From Streptomyces aurantiogriseus (GTDB lineage Bacteria; Actinomycetota; Actinomycetes; Streptomycetales; Streptomycetaceae): 64,000 nucleotides of DNA. Made by a program: the position numbers and the translations under genes. Location: assembly GCF_014649375.1 (NCBI RefSeq), contig NZ_BMSX01000002.1, positions 566,619 to 630,618 of the forward strand, in the 5' to 3' direction. Below the pieces are notes generated by a model, which saw only the letters and a list, made by a program, of their open reading frames with translations, was not told the DNA's origin and made no database searches. Position 1 is the stretch's first letter. The number at the start of each line of letters is the position of its first letter. This document shows positions 43,336-51,452 of this stretch, piece after piece.

Positions 43336-45230
43336 ACCCCACCCGACGCCGAAGAACCGTCGTCCTCACCGCCGGCGCCCTGCTCGCCGGACTCTTCTCC
43401 GCACCCACCGGCCAGGCCGCCGAGCAGCCGCGCCGGATCGTCGAGAACCTCGACCGCGGCTTGGTCGCCGTCCCCTCCGGCAAGGGCACCTTCCTCAGCT
43501 GGCGCCTGCTCGGCACCGAGTACGCGCGGTACGGGAACGCGATCGCCTTCAACGTGTACAAGAACGGCCGCCGGCTGAACCGCGAGGCGGTGCGGGCATC
43601 GACCACGTACCAGGACAACAGCCCCGGCACGGGCACCTACGCCGTGCGCGCGGTGGTCAACGGGCGGGAGCTGCGGGCGAGTTCACCCGCCCTCGACTTC
43701 TCCGACGGGTATGCCGAGATCCCGCTCGCCGCCGCCGACGGCTACACCGTCCAGCACGCCTGGCCCGGCGACCTCGACGGCGACGGACGGTACGAGCTGG
43801 TCGTGAGCCGTCTGTCCCGGACCCGCGACCGGGCCGACCTGCTGGAGGCGTACACGCTCACCGGCGAGCGGCTCTGGCGGGTCGACCTCGGTCCCGGCTC
43901 CTACACCCAGGCCGGCGGGAACGGCGCCAACGACCCGGCGCCCGCCGCGATCAGCGGCTCCACGGCGATCGGCGGCTACCGCAACGACGACAACGTCACC
44001 GTCTACGACCTCGACGGCGACGGGAGGGCCGAGGTGCTGACGCACACGGCCGCGGGAACCACCTTCGCCGACGGCAGGCAGGTGACCGCCGCCTCGCCCG
44101 CCGACCAGTTCGTGTCGGTCATCGACGGCGCGACCGGCACCGAGCGCACCCGGCAGCCCGTGCCCGACGACTTCGTCGCCGACGGACCCTCCGGCGGCCA
44201 CTTCGGCATCGCGTATCTCGACGGCCGACGCCCGAGTCTGGTGACGAAGTTGGTCACCCGGGTCGGCGCCAGGCGCGGCTCGTTCCGGGTGCTGTTCCAG
44301 ACCTGGGACTACGACGGCACCGACCTGACCCGCCGTTGGAAGTACGTCGTGGACCCGGCCACCGGCGCCACCGGCTTCCACCAGATCCGCACCGTGGACG
44401 TCGACCAGGACGGCACGGACGAGATCGCCGACGGCAACTACGTGATCAACAGCGACGGCGCCCTGCGCTACGTCGTCGACCGGGCCATCCACGGCGACCG
44501 TTTCGACATCGCCGACCTCGACCCCGACCGCCCCGGCCTGGAGGGCTTCGCCATCCAGCAGTCCGAACTCGGCATCGTCTCGAACTTCCCCTGGTACTAC
44601 TACGACGCCGACACCGGCGAGCGCCTCGCCACCGGCGCGCACCCGGCGACCCCGGTGAGCGACGCCGACCTCGACGTCGGCCGGGGCAACGCCGCCGACA
44701 TCGACCCGGGCCACCCCGGCTACGAGTACTGGACGTCCACGGCCGACGTGACCCGGCCCGGCGCGGGCGTCTTCAACGTCCGTGACGGCAAGGTCTCCAC
44801 GACCACTCCGAGCGTCAACTTCCGTATCTGGTGGGACGGTGACAAGGCGTCGGAACTCCTCGACTTCACGTACGTCGAGAAGTGGAACCCCGCCACCGAG
44901 ACCAGCACGAAGATCTTCGACCCGGCCGGCGTGGTCTCCGGCGCCCGCAACGCCACCCCCTTCTACGGCGACCTCGTCGGCGACTGGCGCGAGGAGATCC
45001 TCGCCGAGACCGCCGACCACACCGCCCTGCGCCTCTACACCACCACCGTGCCGACCGGCACCCGCATCTACACCCTCGCCCAGAACCCCGCGTACCGCCT
45101 CGGGTGGACCGTCCGCGGATACCTGCAGTCGACGTACACCGACTACTACCTCGGGACCGAGACCCGCCGGATTCCCAGGCCCGCCATCACCTTCGTCCAA
45201 GGAGCCGATCGACGTGACGACCACGCGTAG
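43332..45230 (+). CDS. Rhamnogalacturonan lyase, polysaccharide lyase family 11
   Basis: A 632-residue secreted lyase that cuts the rhamnose-galacturonate backbone of pectin by beta-elimination. After a signal with twin arginines (TRRRRTVVLTAGALLAGLF), a short Fn3-like region precedes an eight-bladed propeller marked by calcium-binding loops such as GDLDGDGRYELV, YDLDGDGRAEVL, VDVDQDGTDEIADG and DLDPDRPGLEG. RNDDNVTVYD, GHFGIAYLDG and FYGDLVGDWREEIL are typical of PL11. Start GTG 43332 overlaps the esterase stop. It overlaps the next gene by 17 nt. Confidence 0.93.
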   Translation: MNPTRRRRTVVLTAGALLAGLFSAPTGQAAEQPRRIVENLDRGLVAVPSGKGTFLSWRLLGTEYARYGNAIAFNVYKNGRRLNREAVRASTTYQDNSPGTGTYAVRAVVNGRELRASSPALDFSDGYAEIPLAAADGYTVQHAWPGDLDGDGRYELVVSRLSRTRDRADLLEAYTLTGERLWRVDLGPGSYTQAGGNGANDPAPAAISGSTAIGGYRNDDNVTVYDLDGDGRAEVLTHTAAGTTFADGRQVTAASPADQFVSVIDGATGTERTRQPVPDDFVADGPSGGHFGIAYLDGRRPSLVTKLVTRVGARRGSFRVLFQTWDYDGTDLTRRWKYVVDPATGATGFHQIRTVDVDQDGTDEIADGNYVINSDGALRYVVDRAIHGDRFDIADLDPDRPGLEGFAIQQSELGIVSNFPWYYYDADTGERLATGAHPATPVSDADLDVGRGNAADIDPGHPGYEYWTSTADVTRPGAGVFNVRDGKVSTTTPSVNFRIWWDGDKASELLDFTYVEKWNPATETSTKIFDPAGVVSGARNATPFYGDLVGDWREEILAETADHTALRLYTTTVPTGTRIYTLAQNPAYRLGWTVRGYLQSTYTDYYLGTETRRIPRPAITFVQGADRRDDHA

Positions 45231-45930
45231 AACATTCGGAGCACTCGCCGCCGGGGCCGCCCTGGCCGCCCTGACCCCCGCCGGTACCGTGAGCGCCACG
45301 GCCCACCACGGCCGCCGCCTCCTCGCCCACGACGACTTCCGTCACGGCCTGCGCCGGTGGGCCGTGGAGCTGGAGAAGGGCGGGACCGTGACGGCCTCGC
45401 GTGGAATCCTGGAGGTCGACGTGCCCGCCGGGGCGACGATCTGGTTCAAGCAACCGCTCGAAGGGCCGTACGCCCTCGAATACGTCGCCACGCCGGTCTT
45501 CGCGGGCGGCGTCAACGACCGCGTCTCCGACCTCAACAACTTCTGGAACGCCGTCGACGTCCGCTCCCCGGACGACCTCTTCGCCACCCCGCGCGGCGGG
45601 GCGCTGGCGGAGTACGACCACCTGAAGACGTACTACGTGGGCTACGGCGCCAACACCAACACCACCACCCGACTGCGCCGTTACGTCGGCCAGGCCGGCG
45701 TCCGCCCGCTCATCCACGACTACACCGAGCCGCTGCTCGTGGCGAACGAGCCGAACCGGGTCCGGATCGTCTCCGACGGCCCCACCGTCCGGTGGTGGAA
45801 CAACGGGCGGCTCGTCTTCGACTACACCGACCCGGAGCCGTACACCGGCGGGCACTTCGCGTTCCGCACCACCTGGAGCCATTTCCGGATCAGCGGCTTC
45901 CGGGTGTGGTCGCTGTATCGACGTGGCTGA
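45214..45930 (+). CDS. Secreted DUF6250-like protein of the pectin operon
   Basis: A 238-residue secreted protein with a Tat signal (TRRTFGALAAGAALAALTPA). The mature part resembles a concanavalin-like beta-sandwich: DDFRHGLRRWAVELEKGG, a middle DRVSDLNNFWNAVDVRSPDD, then VRIVSDGPTVRWWNNGRLVF and a closing FAFRTTWSHFRISGFRVW. I recall such proteins as DUF6250 beside rhamnogalacturonan and alginate genes, where lyase or binding roles are likely but unproven. GGAG lies at a suitable distance before GTG 45214. It is the last gene of the operon. Confidence 0.82.
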   Translation: MTTTRRTFGALAAGAALAALTPAGTVSATAHHGRRLLAHDDFRHGLRRWAVELEKGGTVTASRGILEVDVPAGATIWFKQPLEGPYALEYVATPVFAGGVNDRVSDLNNFWNAVDVRSPDDLFATPRGGALAEYDHLKTYYVGYGANTNTTTRLRRYVGQAGVRPLIHDYTEPLLVANEPNRVRIVSDGPTVRWWNNGRLVFDYTDPEPYTGGHFAFRTTWSHFRISGFRVWSLYRRG

Positions 45931-45997
45931 CGGGGGTCTTATTCCCTGATTGGCAAATTCTTTAGGGGTGTCTTATCTCACCGTCCGTCAACCCCTG

Positions 45998-46013
45998 CCT
46001 ACGGTCGCGTAGG
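45998..46013. promoter_or_regulatory. 16-bp palindrome before the SGNH hydrolase gene
   Basis: CCTACG-GTCG-CGTAGG is a perfect inverted repeat 20-30 bp before the start region of the next gene. It could be an operator. The surrounding 110 bp are AT-richer than average, fitting a promoter. Confidence 0.45.
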
Positions 46014-46042
46014 TCACATTCGAAGGGGAATCATGCACTGCT

Positions 46043-46861
46043 GTGGCAGACGATTCGAAGAGTGACAACAGATCAGTGATCGGGTCGTACGTGGCGGTGG
46101 GGGACAGCTTCACCGAGGGCGTCGGCGACCCCGGCCCCGACGGGGCGTTCGTCGGCTGGGCCGACCGGTTCGCGGTACTGCTCGCGGACCGGCGGCCCGA
46201 GGGCGACTTCGAGTACACCAACCTGGCGGTGCGCGGAAAGCTGCTCGACCAGATCATGGCGGACCAGCTGCCGAAGGCGGTGGAGTTCGCGCCGGACCTG
46301 GTCTCCTTCTGCGCCGGCGGCAACGACATCCTCCGACCCGGCACCGACCCCGACGAGGTCGCCGAGCGCTTCGAGCAGGCCATCGCCGCGCTGACCTCCG
46401 CCGCCGGCACCGTCATGGTGACGACCGGCTTCGACACCCGTGGCGTCCCCGTGCTGAAGCACCTGCGCGGCAAGATCGCCACCTACAACGGGCACGTCCG
46501 TGCCATCGCCGACCGGTACGGCTGCCCGGTCCTCGACCTGTGGTCCCTGAAGTCGGTGCAGGACCGCCGGGCCTGGGACGACGACCGGCTCCACCTCTCG
46601 CCGGAGGGGCACACGCGCGTGGCGCTGCGCGCCGGACAGGTCCTCGGCCTGGAGGTCCCGGCCGACCCGGAGCAGCCCTGGCCGCCGCTCCCGCCGCGCG
46701 GCACCCTCGAGGTCCGGCGTGACGACGTGCACTGGGCGCGCGAGTACCTGGTGCCGTGGATCGGGCGCCGGCTGCGCGGGGAGTCCTCGGGCGACCATGT
46801 GACGGCCAAGGGCACGCTGTCGCCGGACGACATCAAGATGCGGATCGCGTCGGTGGCGTGA
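46043..46861 (+). CDS. Cytosolic SGNH/GDSL hydrolase
   Basis: A 272-residue hydrolase with the SGNH blocks: nucleophile in YVAVGDSFTEGVGD, glycine in TNLAVRGK, asparagine in SFCAGGNDIL and the D-x-x-H pair in DDRLHLSPEGH. There is no signal peptide. The last 60 residues (DDVHWAREYLVPWIGRRLRG) form an extension seen in a conserved actinobacterial subgroup of GDSL lipases. Substrate unknown. GTG 46043 is taken as start, though GAAGGGGAATC fits better a short overlapping frame at ATG 46033. Confidence 0.88.
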   Translation: MADDSKSDNRSVIGSYVAVGDSFTEGVGDPGPDGAFVGWADRFAVLLADRRPEGDFEYTNLAVRGKLLDQIMADQLPKAVEFAPDLVSFCAGGNDILRPGTDPDEVAERFEQAIAALTSAAGTVMVTTGFDTRGVPVLKHLRGKIATYNGHVRAIADRYGCPVLDLWSLKSVQDRRAWDDDRLHLSPEGHTRVALRAGQVLGLEVPADPEQPWPPLPPRGTLEVRRDDVHWAREYLVPWIGRRLRGESSGDHVTAKGTLSPDDIKMRIASVA

Positions 46862-46876
46862 GCTTCGCCGGAGCGC

Positions 46877-46904
46877 GGCCGGCCGTCCCATCGGACGGCC
46901 GGCC
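46877..46904 (+). terminator. Terminator after the SGNH hydrolase gene
   Basis: Perfect 12-bp arms GGCCGGCCGTCC and GGACGGCCGGCC enclose the 4-nt loop CATC, starting 16 nt after the stop codon. Confidence 0.85.
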
Positions 46905-47010
46905 GCTCCACCAGTGAGGTGAGCGTGCGGGAGTGGTGCGGACGCGCGGTCCGGTCCGGGTGCTGGGATGACCGCACCTCGTCTCCCAGCGCCTGAAGGA
47001 ACGGTTCCGC

Positions 47011-47784
47011 ATGTCCCGTCCGCGCACGCCTGTCACCACCGCCGTCGTGACCCTCCTCGCTCTCGGCCTCCCGGCCTTCGCCGCGCCGACGGCGGCCGCG
47101 CTGTCGGCTCGCAGCAGCGCGTCGGCCGCCGGGCGCGCCGCTGTGGGGCCGGTCGCGCCCAGCTCCGCCACTCTCACCGTGACCGGCGAGGGCAGCGCGA
47201 GCACCGACCCCGACCTCGCGATCGTCGGCGCCGGTGTCGAAACCGTCGCCCAGACCCCGCGGGCGGCCCTGAACGCGCAGACCACGGCGGCCGACGCCCT
47301 GCTGAGGGCCGTACGCGCCCAGGGCGTCACCGAGGGGGACATCCGTACCGAGAGCGTCGCCCTCACCGCCGTCCACGAGACCGCCGACGGGACCTCCCGA
47401 CTGAAGGGGTATCAGGCCGCGCAGTTCTTCTCCGTGAAGGTCCGTGAGGTGAGGAAGACCGGCGCAGTGCTCCAGGCGATCGCGGATGCCACCGGTGAGG
47501 CGGGCCGTATCACCTCCGTCGCCTTCGACGTGTCCGACCCGGCACCGCTCCAGGCCCGCGCCCGCCGGGCCGCGCACGACGACGCCCACGCCAAGGCCGT
47601 GCAGTACGCCCACCTCAGCGGCCACCGCCTCGGCCGGCTGGTCTCCCTCAGCGAGGACGCCGCAGGCCATCCGCGCCCCCTACCGCAGACCGCGGACGCC
47701 ACCGGTGCCGGCTCCATCGTGCCCGTCGCACCGGGCGTGATCCGCGCGACGGCGACGGTGACGGCGGTGTACGAGCTGGACTGA
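47011..47784 (+). CDS. Secreted SIMPL (DUF541) domain protein
   Basis: A 257-residue exported protein. The signal peptide covers about residues 1-31 (RPRTPVTTAVVTLLALGLPAFA). The mature part has the SIMPL/DUF541 pattern: ATLTVTGEGSASTDPDLAIVGAGVET at its start, then VTEGDIRTESVALTAV, GYQAAQFFSVKVREV, and a terminal ATATVTAVYEL. Relatives lie in the cell envelope or bind outer-surface partners; the function is unknown. GAAGGAACGG stands before ATG 47011. Confidence 0.88.
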   Translation: MSRPRTPVTTAVVTLLALGLPAFAAPTAAALSARSSASAAGRAAVGPVAPSSATLTVTGEGSASTDPDLAIVGAGVETVAQTPRAALNAQTTAADALLRAVRAQGVTEGDIRTESVALTAVHETADGTSRLKGYQAAQFFSVKVREVRKTGAVLQAIADATGEAGRITSVAFDVSDPAPLQARARRAAHDDAHAKAVQYAHLSGHRLGRLVSLSEDAAGHPRPLPQTADATGAGSIVPVAPGVIRATATVTAVYELD

Positions 47785-47834
47785 GGCAAGGATGCCGGGG
47801 CCGACCGGGTCCCTGCGGGTCCCTCCGGATCCTC

Positions 47835-48455
47835 TCAGCGCTCCTGGGCGCTCAACGTTCCCGCCCCCAGCCCGAGTTCCCGGGCCAGTGCCTCGTCCAC
47901 CCACTCCTGCGCCCGGGCCCGGGACACCGCACCCGCGTAGGACGTCAGCTGCACGGCGAGCCCGTCGAGCAGTGCCGTGAGGCGCAGGGCCGTGCCGGAC
48001 GGGTCGGGGCAGCGGAACTCGCCCGCGGCCACGCCTTCGGCGATCACCTCGGCGAGGGCCGCCTTCCACTGCCGGTCGAGGTCCCGGGCGACCTCCCGCA
48101 GGGCGGGCTCGCGCAGCGACACCGCCCAGCCCTCGATCCACAGCCGCCAGCCCTTGGCCTGGCCCGTGGGCGCGTACCAGCGCACGGCCGAGCGCAGCCG
48201 GCGCAGGGCGGTCGTCCGGCGGCCGAGCAGCTTGCGCAGATGCGCCAGGTCGTCCTCGGCGGCGTACGCGAACGCGGCGGCGACCAGCTTCTCCTTGGTC
48301 TCGAAGTGATAGAGCACCAGCGCGTTGCTCACACCGAGCGCCGCGGCCACGTCGGCGATCCTGACCGCCGCCACGCCCCGCGCCTCGATCTGCTCGATGG
48401 CGGCCCGCAGCAGCTCCTCGCGCCGCTCGGCCACACTCAACCGGACCCTCGCCAC
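47835..48455 (-). CDS. TetR-family regulator (BetI-like C-terminal domain)
   Basis: A 206-residue regulator: VAERREELLRAAIEQIEARG, then AVRIADVAAALGVSNALVLYHFETKEKLV for the TetR helix-turn-helix, and a C-terminal domain with WKAALAEVIAEGVAAGEFRC typical of BetI-like members. The start is GTG 48455. It follows the amino-acid dehydrogenase gene after 57 nt on the same strand. A TetR-style inverted repeat before that gene (49716-49735) is the likely operator, so the pair is probably self-regulated. Confidence 0.88.
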   Translation of the reverse strand: MARVRLSVAERREELLRAAIEQIEARGVAAVRIADVAAALGVSNALVLYHFETKEKLVAAAFAYAAEDDLAHLRKLLGRRTTALRRLRSAVRWYAPTGQAKGWRLWIEGWAVSLREPALREVARDLDRQWKAALAEVIAEGVAAGEFRCPDPSGTALRLTALLDGLAVQLTSYAGAVSRARAQEWVDEALARELGLGAGTLSAQER

Positions 48456-48512
48456 GCCGTCACCCTACACAGGGGCCTCCCGCACAGGGGCCGCGACCTG
48501 CGCGGACGCCGT

Positions 48513-49694
48513 TCACCGGTGGCGGCCGAACCGCTCCGCGATCACCGGCAGGCGCCGGGCGGCGATCGCGTGCGCGGCCGCCCGGGGCGTCGATCCGTCG
48601 GCCGCCGACCGTTCCAGCACCAGCTCGACCAGCGCCCGCATCGAGCGGCGCGTGTACGCGAACGCCTCGTCCGCGTCCGCGCCGATGTCACCGAAGAGCG
48701 TCCACCACCACCAGGCGTTCGTCCCCGAGTTCACGACGACGTCCGGCAGCACTCGCACCCCGCGCGCGTGCAGCAGTTCCTCCGCTTCGGGCAGGACGGG
48801 CATGTTGGCCGCCTCGGCGATCCAGCGGGCGCCGATCCGCTCCTGCTCCTCGACCCCGATCGCGTACGACACGGCCGCCGGCACCAGCACCTCCGCCTCG
48901 GCGGACAGCCAGGCGTCCCCCGGCAGTTCGCGGTCGTCGGTGCGCAGCGCGGAGCGGTCGACGGTGCCGTGGGCGTCCCGCGCGGCCAGCAGCGCCTCCA
49001 CGTCCAGGCCCGCCGGGTTGGCGATCGTGCCCTTGACGTCGGCGACGGCCACGACCGACAGCCCCGCGCGCGTGAGGAAGCGTGCGGTGGCCCCGCCCAT
49101 CGTGCCCAGCCCCTGCAGGGCGACCCGCGTCCCGGCGTACGGCACCCCGGCCCGGTCCAGCGCCGTGAGCACGGACTCGGCGACCCCGCAGCCCCCGACC
49201 AGCTCGTCCAGGCCGATGCCGTCCACCTCGACCGCGAAGGCGTCCGCGAGCCGCTCACGGGCCACGGCCTCGTCGTCCAGCAGCGGATAGACGGCCTGGA
49301 CGCAGGAGACGAGCCCCGCCTCGGCGGCGGCCCGGTCGATCAGGTCCTGGGTCAGCCCGAGGTCCTCGCCGGTGGTCCAGCAGCTCTCCACGTACGGCCG
49401 CACCGCCCGCAGGTACCGCACCAGCAGCCCGTACGCCTCCGGGTCCCGCGGGTCGCAGTCGATGCCGCCTTTGGCCCCGCCCAGGGGGACGTAGCGGGCC
49501 TCGGGGTCGTAGTGCAGCGCCTCCTTGAGGCTCATGCCGCGGGCGAGGCCGGTCACCTCGTCGAGGGTGCAGCCCTCCCGCATCCGCAGACCGCCGCTGC
49601 ACACGCCCCGCACGAGCCGGTCGACGACCAGGAAGCCCTGGCGGCCGGTGACGTCGTCGGTCCAGGTGAGGGACAACAAGGGGGCGGCGGTCAT
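48513..49694 (-). CDS. Glu/Leu/Phe/Val dehydrogenase family enzyme
   Basis: A 393-residue NAD(P)-dependent amino-acid dehydrogenase. The substrate domain contains CSGGLRMREGCTLDEVTGLA and RYVPLGGAKGGIDCDP, which holds the catalytic lysine; the second domain has the Rossmann motif VALQGLGTMGGATARFL. GTNAWWWW near the C-terminus is the subunit-closing segment. The length and motifs are closest to leucine/valine or phenylalanine dehydrogenases, and substrate choice is not resolved. GAGGAG precedes ATG 49694. Confidence 0.88.
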   Translation of the reverse strand: MTAAPLLSLTWTDDVTGRQGFLVVDRLVRGVCSGGLRMREGCTLDEVTGLARGMSLKEALHYDPEARYVPLGGAKGGIDCDPRDPEAYGLLVRYLRAVRPYVESCWTTGEDLGLTQDLIDRAAAEAGLVSCVQAVYPLLDDEAVARERLADAFAVEVDGIGLDELVGGCGVAESVLTALDRAGVPYAGTRVALQGLGTMGGATARFLTRAGLSVVAVADVKGTIANPAGLDVEALLAARDAHGTVDRSALRTDDRELPGDAWLSAEAEVLVPAAVSYAIGVEEQERIGARWIAEAANMPVLPEAEELLHARGVRVLPDVVVNSGTNAWWWWTLFGDIGADADEAFAYTRRSMRALVELVLERSAADGSTPRAAAHAIAARRLPVIAERFGRHR

Positions 49695-49715
49695 GCGGAC
49701 TCCTCGACCAGGCAC

Positions 49716-49735
49716 TACTGAACAGCAGGTCAGTA
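49716..49735. promoter_or_regulatory. TetR-type operator in the divergent dehydrogenase/hydrolase promoter
   Basis: TACTGAACAGCAGGTCAGTA is a 20-bp near-palindrome with perfect 6-bp outer arms and one mismatch inside. It lies 22 bp upstream of the dehydrogenase start and could also govern the divergent metallo-hydrolase gene. Confidence 0.65.
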
Positions 49736-49854
49736 TCAGGATCCCGGAGCCGCCCTGTCAACGCGGTGCCGGGGGCCCGCTGACGAGGGCGCTCCGGCTC
49801 TGTCACAGGGGCCGCCCATAATGGGAGGCCTCAGCGACTCCACCTGGAGGTACC

Positions 49855-51087
49855 GTGGCCGGATTCCGTTCCTGGAGCTCCGGGCTCCGCGCCGTGCAGC
49901 CCGAGGCCTTCGGCGCGGACCCGAGCGGTGAGCGCCTGGCGCGCATCCGCAGATCGCCCCACTTCAAGGACGGGGTCTTCCAGAACCCCGGCGGCCCGGC
50001 GCGCACCCGCCCCTCGGGCTCGGCCCTCGACTTCGCCAAGGTCTTCTTCGACAAGGACTCCCGCCCCCGCCGCGCCCCCGTGGGCACGGTCCCGGTGCAC
50101 GCCACCACCCTCGCCGACCTCGCCAAGCCGCCCGCCACGGGCCTGCGCCTGACCTGGATGGGCCACTCCAGCGTGCTCGCGGAGATCGACGGGCGGCGGG
50201 TGCTGTTCGACCCCGTCTGGGGCGAGCGCTGCTCCCCCTTCCCCTTCGCCGGCCCCAAGCGCCTGCACCCGGTCCCGCTCCCGCTCGCCGCCCTGGGGCC
50301 GGTCGACGTCGTCGTCATCTCGCACGACCACTACGACCACCTGGACATGCCCACGATCAAGGCGCTGGCCGGCACGGACACCCTGTTCGCCGTGCCGCTC
50401 GGCGTCGGCGCCCACCTCGAACACTGGGGCGTGTCCGCGGACCGGCTGCGTGAACTGGACTGGCACGAGGCGACGGAGGTCGGCCCCCTCACCCTGACCG
50501 CCACCCCGGCCCGCCACTTCTGCGGCCGCGGCCTGCGCAACACCCAGCACACCCTGTGGGCCTCCTGGGCCGTCGCGGGCGAGGAGCACCGGATCTACCA
50601 CAGCGGCGACACCGGCTACTTCGAGGGCTTCCAGGACATCGGCGCCGCACACGGCCCGTTCGACGCGACGATGATCCAGATCGGCGCGTACTCCGAGTTC
50701 TGGCCCGACATCCACATGACACCCGAGGAGGGCCTGCGCGCCCACCTCGACCTCCAGGGCGGCGAGCCGACGGGCGTGCTGCTGCCGATCCACTGGGCGA
50801 CCTTCAACCTGGCCACGCACGCGTGGGCCGATCCGGGCGAGGGCACCCTGGCCGCCGCGCGCGCCGCCGGTGCGCCCATCGCCCTGCCCCGGCCCGGCGA
50901 GCCCTTCGAGCCGGCCGCCGAGACCTTCCCGGACGAGCCGTGGTGGCGCGGTGTGGCGCTCGCCCCGGCGGGCGGATGGCCCGAGGTGACGGCCCCCGAA
51001 GCCAAGGCCACGACCGATACGGTGAGTGACATTTCGAAGGGTGCGACCGAGGGCGGCGAGGCCCCGGAGGTCGTCCCGGCGGGCTGA
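49855..51087 (+). CDS. Metallo-beta-lactamase-fold hydrolase (NAPE-PLD/UlaG-like)
   Basis: The 410-residue protein has the MBL-fold zinc site: HSSVLAEIDGRRVLFDPVW, then ISHDHYDHLD (HxHxDH), TPARHFCGRG, YHSGDTGYF and LPIHWATFNLATH. The arrangement is that of N-acylphosphatidylethanolamine phospholipase D and its bacterial relatives, so a phospholipid or lactone ester is a possible substrate. The N-terminal 90 residues (RSPHFKDGVFQNP) are typical of the subgroup. No signal peptide. CTGGAGG stands before GTG 49855. Confidence 0.9.
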   Translation: MAGFRSWSSGLRAVQPEAFGADPSGERLARIRRSPHFKDGVFQNPGGPARTRPSGSALDFAKVFFDKDSRPRRAPVGTVPVHATTLADLAKPPATGLRLTWMGHSSVLAEIDGRRVLFDPVWGERCSPFPFAGPKRLHPVPLPLAALGPVDVVVISHDHYDHLDMPTIKALAGTDTLFAVPLGVGAHLEHWGVSADRLRELDWHEATEVGPLTLTATPARHFCGRGLRNTQHTLWASWAVAGEEHRIYHSGDTGYFEGFQDIGAAHGPFDATMIQIGAYSEFWPDIHMTPEEGLRAHLDLQGGEPTGVLLPIHWATFNLATHAWADPGEGTLAAARAAGAPIALPRPGEPFEPAAETFPDEPWWRGVALAPAGGWPEVTAPEAKATTDTVSDISKGATEGGEAPEVVPAG

Positions 51088-51111
51088 CCGAGGCCGTCGC
51101 GGCGGATCGCG

Positions 51112-51148
51112 GAGGGGGTCGGGGAGCGTCGGGCTCCTCGACCCCCTC
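51112..51148 (+). terminator. Terminator after the MBL-fold hydrolase gene
   Basis: Arms of 16 nt (GAGGGGGTCGGGGAGC and GCTCCTCGACCCCCTC) pair with a single G-T wobble around the 5-nt loop GTCGG, 24 nt after the stop codon; a CTTCT run follows. Confidence 0.88.
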
Positions 51149-51452
51149 CTTCTGTCTGCGTCCACCTCTGGCCGCCTCTGACCAGCTCCGATCAACTTCT
51201 TTCACTCCGGAGTCCGTGAACTCCGGTGGGTTATCGGTCTGTTGTGCGAAGCCTCATACCAGAGCGGGACGCTCTCCGGGGGACTTTGTCAACTGCCCAC
51301 CGCACATGATGCGTTGGCGACTACTGTGAGTGTCCGTCGGGCGACGTGTGGCCGAATGCGCGGCTCTCTCGACCGACATCGCGATGGCGCATGCCCGAGT
51401 CGCGCACCCGCGCGCACCACCACGCCCGACGGACACAGTACGAGGACCCCCG
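51149..51452 (+). other. Conservon leader with widely spaced 14-bp inverted repeat
   Basis: Between the terminator and the kinase gene there is no supported gene. GTGTCCGTCGGGCG at 51330-51343 and its exact complement CGCCCGACGGACAC at 51423-51436 flank 79 nt and could close a large stem-loop ending 5 nt before GAGGACC, the putative ribosome binding site. TACTGT at 51322-51327 could be a -10 box. TTGTCA at 51285-51290 is too far away to pair with it. Confidence 0.5.
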
